A stretch of DNA of 64,000 nucleotides, taken from NCBI GenBank assembly GCA_963691655.1, contig OY829329.1, forward strand, positions 68,836,822 to 68,900,821. Direction: 5' to 3'. This document shows positions 36,701 through 45,700 of the stretch, piece by piece. The notes beneath the pieces are model-generated. The model did not search any database, was not told the origin of the DNA, and saw only the letters and a list, made by a program, of their open reading frames with translations. Positions within the stretch are counted from its first letter, which is position 1. The number at the start of each line of letters is the position of its first letter. Origin of the DNA: Toxonevra muliebris (Eukaryota; Arthropoda; Insecta; Diptera; Pallopteridae). A program made the translations under genes and the position numbers.

Positions 36701-39700
36701 TTTTTTTTTTTTTTTCATTTCACAAATCCATTTTGAGTCAGGGCTGGTTACTGATTTCATAGATGAATGAGGCGATTGTTAGTGTGGGCCAGGTTTGGGA
36801 AATGGGTCGGGTAAAATGGTATCGAATTGTGCGAGAAAATTTAAATTTCTGCCTAAAAAAAAAAAAATCATATCGCAGTTAATGCTTTTACGTTTACAGA
36901 TTTATATTATATAAAAAAAGTATTTTTGTTTTTTTTTCATAAATAAATCTGTGGCAATAAGGAATAACAGCTAAACTCAAAAGTCGACTAAAAACCTGTT
37001 GCGTATTTTTCATTATAAAACCCAAAATATTGAAAGTTCTTACATAATTATTGGAGTTTAATTAATAAAAAACTATGGAGACTGCTAAATTGCAAAAACT
37101 TTTGAAAAACTTCCAACATTTTGGGATTTATAATAAAAAATACGCAGCAGATTTTTATTTGACTTTTGAGTTTAGCTGTTATTTCTTATTGCCACAGAAA
37201 TAAGTTCACGATCGTACTTTGGTATTTTTTAAACCAAAAAGTACTGAAAAAAGTACAAAATACTTGCATTTCCCCATCACTGCTGTGGCTCTAAAAATTC
37301 AAGAGAGCATTAAAGAGATCGCCAGACTTATGCCTGGTTTTCACTATGTCAAATTTAATCAAGTTTGCCAATATGTTGGCAAATTTCATATGGGAAATTC
37401 TCTCTTTTTCTCTCTTTTACGGCAAATATGACATAGTGAAAACCAAGCATTAAGGATTATTCAACAGTGATTATTTGCTTTCAATTCGCCGTATTCGCTT
37501 AAAATCGATTACCTCAAAATTTCCATGAGATTATAATAAAATACAAATACTAAGACAAGAGAGCAGAAAAGAGAGGTAAATCAAACGTACTCTTTGTAAA
37601 ACTGTAGATTTACTCATGGCAAAATTCGGGAGAGAAACTAAACTTAACTTTCAAACGATTAAGTGAGAGTGCTGAGCGCAGTGGTTTTTGTAGAAATTCA
37701 AAAAATTACGAAACACACACACACTATGCATACAATCTCTGCTTTTACACACACCGATTTGTGGTCGATTTTCTCACCGATTTTTACATATTCTCTTTTG
37801 TTATCTCGTTCAATCGGCGACAGCTTTTATACACAACGATTTCAAACGACCGATTTTATATTTCTATTGCTTCTTTGTTATTCGTTTAACATGAGTGGAA
37901 CAGAGATGTAAAATATGCAAAAGGCAAACATCAAAAATCGTTGGTACAGCTGATTTTGATCTCCTCTCCCTAACACACAAACAGAAAATCGGTGAGAGAA
38001 ATCTGACAGAAATCAGTGTGTGTAAAAGCTCACTACATGCATTTTAATTTGCCATTAGAATTCAAAATGAAAAAAGAGCGCCATGTTGGAGACGGCTACC
38101 TCTATTATTCTGCCGTGGATCTACTAAATTCGCATTGAGTTCAAAAACGAATACAGACGATCTTTAAAGCCAAATTGCACTGAACCGCCTGAAACGATCC
38201 TGCTACCTACTTTTATGTGTATTTCTTTTAGTTTACATATGAATTGGAATTAGTTTCCACATTGTATTATTATGTTTCTGTTTTTGTAAAGTTGTTGCCA
38301 TCAACTTTATACACTCTGGCAGGCAGTTCCCCCTTCTCCCCTCTTCTTAACTTACATATTGCTGTTTATGCATTGGCATTTTTATTTTATTTTGTTTCTG
38401 CTGTTTTCCATTTTCCCCTAATACTTACTAAAAAAAACAAAAAAAAACTTTTCATTTCAATTGCAGTAGCAGTGTAGCTACATTTGGTTTAGCTCATCCA
38501 CCATCAACATGATGTCATAGACTTTTCTTTTGTAGTTTTTTTCCTTTTGTTAAAAGTGCAATTTATTTGTTTCTCTTCTTTAGAGTTTTTTATTTATTTC
38601 TATTATGAAACCAAATTGCAGGAAAAAACAAAAGAAGAGTGCAAGTGAGAGTGATAAAGTAGCAATTTTCATTTTGGCGCGTTTTTGACCCTCAATCGCA
38701 TTTTCTCTTCATTTTCATTTTTATGGCGTAACTTTCGATTTCAAATCAAGTTTTCCTGGTTTTCAATTTCTTTTGTAGTTAAGTTGTTGTTGTTGTAGCT
38801 AGTAACATTTTTTTTTTTTAATATTATTATTTTGTGTTATTATGTTTTGGTTTAGTTTTCATAAGAAACTAAGAAGACTTGAGCTTTTAATAGCTATAGG
38901 CTATTCATAGATATTAGTTAATGTTAAGCGGTGCGTAAATTTACTTAAAAAAAAAAATTATTTAGTAGTATCTAAGTATAGAAAAACTAATTATGGTAAG
39001 ATTTTTTTTGCGGTTTAAATTAAAGTAGTTTGCAATTTAAGCTTTAAAACCACAAAAGCACATAGAACTAATATCTTTTGTGCGTCTTACAATTTAGAAA
39101 TAGGTAATTTAACTATATAATTAAGTAATAGTCATAATTAGTAGAAAGGAAATAATAATAATTATGGCGAGAAAGAAAAAAAAAAACTGAAAAATATGTG
39201 AAAAACATGCTTCAAAATTAAGAATAATGAATCCCTAGCTTCCTGATGAGCAGTACTTAGTTCAAATCCTATTTCAATTTCTGAAGATCTGGTAGTAAAA
39301 GTGTCATTTTTTATTAAAAAAAAAAAAAAAAAAATTATGTGTGTACCATTACACATTACATTACACACTTCGGAAATAAATATTTTTTACACTAAAGGTT
39401 TTATTTACTCAAATTTACTTCATCAATTACATTTAAATAATTTTTACTTAATTTGTTGAATGACGCAGAAGAGCAAAAAAGAGAGAGAACTTCGATCTTA
39501 TAAGAGAGGAAAGGGTAGTGACAATATAAAAAATTGATAACCACGTGCTCATAATACATAATACAATTTTATTTATTTAAAATTACAAAAGTTTTTATTC
39601 GGTGATATTGTGTACTAATAATAATAGGATTATGATAGCTTAATTGCTATACAAATTGGTTTAGTACTTAATTATCAATACAATACGTAATACATCTCAT

Positions 39701-42700
39701 CTGTTCTTTGTTCGCTGTCCACAATACTGTTTAACCAAACAACAACAACAAAAATAAGAGGTGAGAGAAATTGTCGCACTCGTACTCGTAAAAGCAGCCG
39801 AGAGCACATAATTTATTACAAACAATGCTTAGTCAGTTCTTAGACGGTGAGATTAATCTCATGCAATTTTTTGCATTGCCTTTTTAAGTTCCATGTAGCT
39901 CTTACTCAGTGTGAGATTAGTTGCATGAAACATTCGCAATTATAGTTTTCTTCACTATGCAAAAACATTGAACTACGAAAATGTAAAAAAAAAGAAAAGA
40001 CAAAAAATTTCATCAAAATGTTGCCCATGCGATTTTGTTTCTCCCTTCTTTCGTATATTTTTCCAAGTTGCATGAGACAAATCTCACCATCTCATCAAAG
40101 CAGACTTAATTGTAGGTACTTAAATGAAAGAGTATTAGTTGAAGAGAGGAGAGAAAGAGATCAAGGGAGTAAGTAAATCAAAGAGCAAGTTTATTTTCTT
40201 TGATGTTGTTCTCCCGATTGTGTTTTTGCACGAAGGGGGAGAAACGAAAGCGGGGTCGTTAAACATCCCACGCATATTATATCGCATAAGAGATATTCAT
40301 TTAAAAAAAATCGAATTTGAAATAACATTTTCAAAGGACTGAAATTCAAATTATTTTTAAGAACCAAAATGTAATATTACATACTCGTATTACTCTTATT
40401 TTTTGTGATATAATATTGAGTTGTTGGTAAGGCTCCAGTAACTGGGGCTATTTTTTTGCGAAAGAAATCTCTTTATGAGAAAAAAACAACAAATATCAAA
40501 AGAGAACCAAACTACTCGTTGGTGTTTATTTTGTTATTTGTGTATGCAGATAATTCTGAGAGATGCCGTTACTCATGTCTTCTCTCTCTCTCTCATTTAT
40601 TATTTACTCCCGTTTAAGCAATGATTTTTACAACGATGAATGAAATGCTTTGTTCAATGAGAGAATTTCAAAAAACTTCCGACGCTTATATTTTGGAATT
40701 GGCTTAACCGATTTTAAATCTAATCATTTTTGGTTAACCTACTCGTCATTTTATATATAATATGATAGTGTAGCACTTATGGATCTTCTGGAATAAGAAT
40801 GTAGTTACACTACATAAGATGAGAACAGTTTGTATATTTTTTTTGATAAAATATTAAATTAATGAATTTGAATTATGTAATCCTACCCGCCTGAAAGAAT
40901 TGTTTAGTTTCTGATGAGGACCTAGCTAATGCCTGGTTTTCACTATGTCAAATTCAATCAAATTTGCCAGCATGTTGGCAAACTTAATATGGGAAATTCT
41001 CTCTTTTTGATGACAAATATGTCATAGTGAAAACCAAGCATAAGTGTATGCTATTGCTGACATAGAACTGTCAACGGAAAATTAGAGAAACTCGTGAGGG
41101 GCTCGCTGGTAGTATCTCAATGTCCAGATGAAACCCGATTTGCATAGGCTAGCTGCAAATTTTTATTTTGGTTGTTATGATTTTTTCAAATTTAAAAGAA
41201 ATGTTCGCAGATACTTCTCCCATTAACCTATCGTTCTATGTTGAGTGGAAAATTAAAAACAAAAAAGAAAGAAACCTTAAAAAATGTGGTGTGAAAATCA
41301 TAGTGGGGAAGGCGCGGTTTGCTTTAAATTCGAAAAGGGAGGCATAAGATGAGAACAGTTGTGAACCGCTGCTTTAGATGGATAAATATGAAATTTTATA
41401 AGACCTCAAGATTTTTAAAAGAGTATTGCCTCCAATTACTACGAGATAACCATAAAAAGGATTTTATTTGAGAGACAGAGTATAAAATTTTGAAAAATTA
41501 AGATACAAATTTTGTTTGGTTTGATTCAACTTTTTCTCTCTTTCAAAATTCGAAAATTTTGTTGGACTGTTTATTATTTCAAGGAATTTACTAACCTTAT
41601 TTTTTATAATAAACTTTGCGATTAACAAAAATGTTTAAAATTCAGTAGACAAAACTGAGAATAAAAGAAAGCAACCAACTTTTTCTTTTTTTTTTTTTTT
41701 TAAAAAAAAAACATTGTAAAATGTAAATATAAATAAATGTCTACAAAAATAAACAAACAGAATGCGACCAAATATTGCATATAGAAAAACAAACAATAGA
41801 AAGAAACTACAATAACAGATGACAAATTAAAAACTAAAAACAAACTATTAAATAAAACAAAAAAGAACAAACCTCATTACAAAAACAGAATTTCGTTTGT
41901 AAATGTTAATGCAACATTAAAATAAGAAGAAATTAAAAACAAAATTACTTGTGCTATAACAAAAACATAAAAAAATAAATAAAAGGAAACAAACAAAATG
42001 CCACCAAAGCGTGGAGGTGGCTACCTAACGTTATTGCGGCTGCTGGTGTATGCAACAAGTTGTTGACACTACATATGCAATATAAATAATATAGATGGGC
42101 TGATGGTGACTGGGGTCTACTCATGACTGACTAGTTGCTGATGGCATGTGGTCGGTGACATGGAAAAAAAAAATCAACTCAAACAACATTGTGTGGTAAC
42201 TAACAAACAACTGCCTCTAGCTTTTAGTTATGTGTTTACGATACTTGCAACATTGTGATTTGACATTATCAACAACTAATTGTAAATGAGTACAAAAAAA
42301 AGAAATAAAAAGAAAAAAAAAAATTCAATGTTGGCGGTTAAGTAAATGTTTCATTAGTGTGTTAAAATGCCGGTGAATAAATGTAATGAATAGCAACAAC
42401 AAAAAGTAATTTGGTCATTCTTGTGTTTATTTTTTTTTTTTTTTGCTGCCTTGGTATTAAAGCGAGCACAAGCGTGTATACATTTTGTTGCTGGTTGGCA
42501 TATATTTGTTGTTATTGTTGTTCGACATTATTGTTTTCTTGTAAGGGAATTAAAAAAAAAGAAGAAAAATAGACATAGTGTTCAAAAAAAAATTACATCA
42601 CCATCACTAAACACGGTTACTTTTTAGTTACTCGCTCTAGTATCAACCTCATTTTGCTGTTAATGCAACTATTAGTTAATTGTTATTGTGTAATAACAAA

Positions 42701-45700
42701 ATATCGCCTGCAGTGGCTGCAACATGCAATCCTCCATGTCTTTTTTTTTCTGCATATTAATTTGTACTTGTATTTCGTTTATTGTAAATGTTATTTTCGT
42801 TTAATTTTCTGCATTTTAATGCACAATTTTAATAGTTAACTATAAAATATAAAATCCATGAAGTTTTGTTTTTGTTAATTATTAATTATCCAATAAGATC
42901 TTGGATTTATGAATAATACTATGTAATATTACATTTCAACATAATTCAGTGTATTGCATAATTTTTATTTTTATTAATTTTTTTTTTTTTTTTCAGATAC
43001 CTAACTATTGCACAACTAACGAAGTCACGGTAATGTTGAGTGCTGAAACATGATTCATACTTCCTTTTTCTGTTTAAGTTTAAATAGCATCAATTGAGCA
43101 TAAAACAGACTTGTAAGTCAATGTCTGATTTGGATCCATCTTTAAAAATTAATCATGATTATCGGAACTCTGATGTAAATCAGATAATTTCTTTTGAAGT
43201 AATAAAAAGTAACAGGTATTCTTATCTAAAAAAAATTACAATGATGACATCTGTTTTTAGTTAAACAGATAAGTTAAGTTCTTTGGCCAATTTTAGAAAG
43301 ACATCGGTATTAAATCATAAAAAAAACTCTGTATGTGGCATCAAACACTGTGGAAATGAATATGAAATACATAAGTAAGTAAAGACATTTAACTTCTCTA
43401 GTGCGAAGCGCTTCCATGTTTTAGTTTTTTTTTTTTTTCATTTAATTAAATTCTAATAAACTCATAATTCAATTGGTACCTACATTTATAAAGACGTTAT
43501 ATGTTAAATTTGAACTTGAACATAACGTTATTTTAATTTTAATTCATAGATTTTTCACGATCGTCCGCCATATTTTGTTTTCAGTTATATATTTTCAGTA
43601 CTATTTGATACACTTTTTTCTTTTACTCATATTGCACATCGATATGTAAACGCCAAAATAAAATACAATAAGCAATACAACGCATCTGCTCTTTTTCCCC
43701 CCTCCACAATATTATTCCACAAAAAAAAAAAAAACAAAAAACACAGATGAGAGAAATCCCCGTTGCGTACTTACGAGTATGGAACGATAATTTCTCTTAT
43801 TTATTTATTACATACAAAGTTCAATTGTACTTATGTTAAATGAGAGAGCATTAGTAGAAAAGGAAGAAATCAAGAGAACAAGAGAGTAAAAGAGCAAGTT
43901 TGTTTTCTTTGATGTTGTTTTTTCAATTGTGTTTTTACAGAGAGTTTAGATTTTTTTTTTATTTTTATTTCATATGGGAAAGCAACAAAAATTTTGTCTC
44001 TACTGCGACAACGGTTTCCAAGATGATACAGCCGCACAGTGGTTAAAAAGTGTAGAAAAATCATTTTTTTCATTAACTCCAGTTTTTTTTTTTTCATATT
44101 TTACTAATAATTTACTAATACAATATTAAGGTGGTATCTGCTTTATTACTAATAGCTAATAACTAATAGCATGCCAAATCTATATATGTATATATTTTTA
44201 ATTGAAAGCATTATTATACATGAGATTTAGAAATAAAATTGATTTTTGTTTTTTTTTTTAATTGGCTATTACTTAGAAGTCCTTAACAAAATTCATTTAC
44301 ATCAACTTTTGTAAATCATATCTAATGATCGGCGTCGAGCGATGTTTTATATTATATTTTCAATTGAAGCTTGCACTCTCAGCTAGACAATACAAAAAAT
44401 TTGCGAAAGAAGTGGAGATGGGGAAGTAAATATGGAGGGAAAAAAGCTTTTACAATACATTAATATAAACTTTTATAGTGATCCTCAGCGATAAAAAGGA
44501 AAATATTCAGTTTTTTTATAATCATGTTGTATGGGAGGTGGGCGTGGCCATGGGCGGATTTTTTTATTTTTACAACCAAATTTGTGACTCTACAACGACT
44601 CCGTCTATTTTTGTCCAACTTTGGTTGTTTGGGAGGTGGGCGTGGCAGTGGGCGTATTATCTTTGTTTTTCCACCTTGACGATGTATTGACATAAGCAAC
44701 TCCTGTCTCAAAATTTGTGACTCTACGACGACTCCGTCTATTTTTGTCCTCATTTTGTGTGAAGTTCAACCACTGTACGCCGCCCTAACTAGAGTTCGAC
44801 CGAACGTAAATTTTTTGGCCGAAGCCGAACCGAACTTTTGAACAGAAACCGAATTATAAAAAGTATAAATATAAATCAATAATTTTTACTTTTTAAATGA
44901 TAAATTTGGCCTAATTTGAAATGCATATTGTTTAAATTATATTTTTTTATTTTTATAATAGTATCACGTTTAAAATGCAGAGCGTTGACTTAGAAAAAAA
45001 CATTTATTTTTATATTTCATTGAACACAAAATACAAACACTAAAAAAAAAAAATATTATTATTAATCAAAGTTAAATAACTGTATATTATAGTGAAAAAA
45101 TAACAATTTTTCGGCATTTGTATCAAGCAATTGAAAAACCTTATCTTTATAAAGCTAGCCTGCAGCACTAAAGCGTTGCTAATTAGCAACACTAGATGGA
45201 GGAACGATAAGATTTTGGGTTGCAATTATTTTTAACCATAATTTTTGGCTGTAGTGCCAATATTTTTGTGTTCGGCTATCGTTCGGCTAAATTTTGGCCG
45301 GAGCCGAACACTAAATTTATGGCCAAACATGGCCGAAGCCGAACTTTCGGTCGAACTCTAGCCCTAACGCATATTTTGTCGCATAAGAAATATTCATTTC
45401 AAAAACTGCACGTCTTTTGAACATTGATGGACATTGTTAAATTTACTTTCGACCTAATCCCAAAACATTAAAAATAGGGTTATGATTTCTATGAAAATAT
45501 ACTACAAATAGATACAAAGATGTATCTAAAATTGTCTACCCTATAATTAGTAAATTCACGGGTTAGCGCGATCTACTTTCTATAAATGTTTTTTTTTTTT
45601 TTTTTACAATTTCCTTCAGTTGAGACACTAAGCGCGTAAAAAAAAAAACAGGGGGGTTACTCTGTAGTTCGATTCGAAAGAATCGAATTCGAACGATTGG

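Larger units (their letters stand above)
43650..45420 (+). repeat. Dispersed repeat K, copy 2 (interrupted several times)
   Basis: Left part 43650-43945 and right part 45361-45415 match copy 1. In between lie unrelated DNA, a two-unit ggcgtggc repeat and a hAT element. Confidence 0.55.

Noticed and set aside
42001..42070. Small ORF starting [11 protein letters not shown]
   Set aside because: Good start context but only about 22 codons, no homology recognised and no supporting structure.
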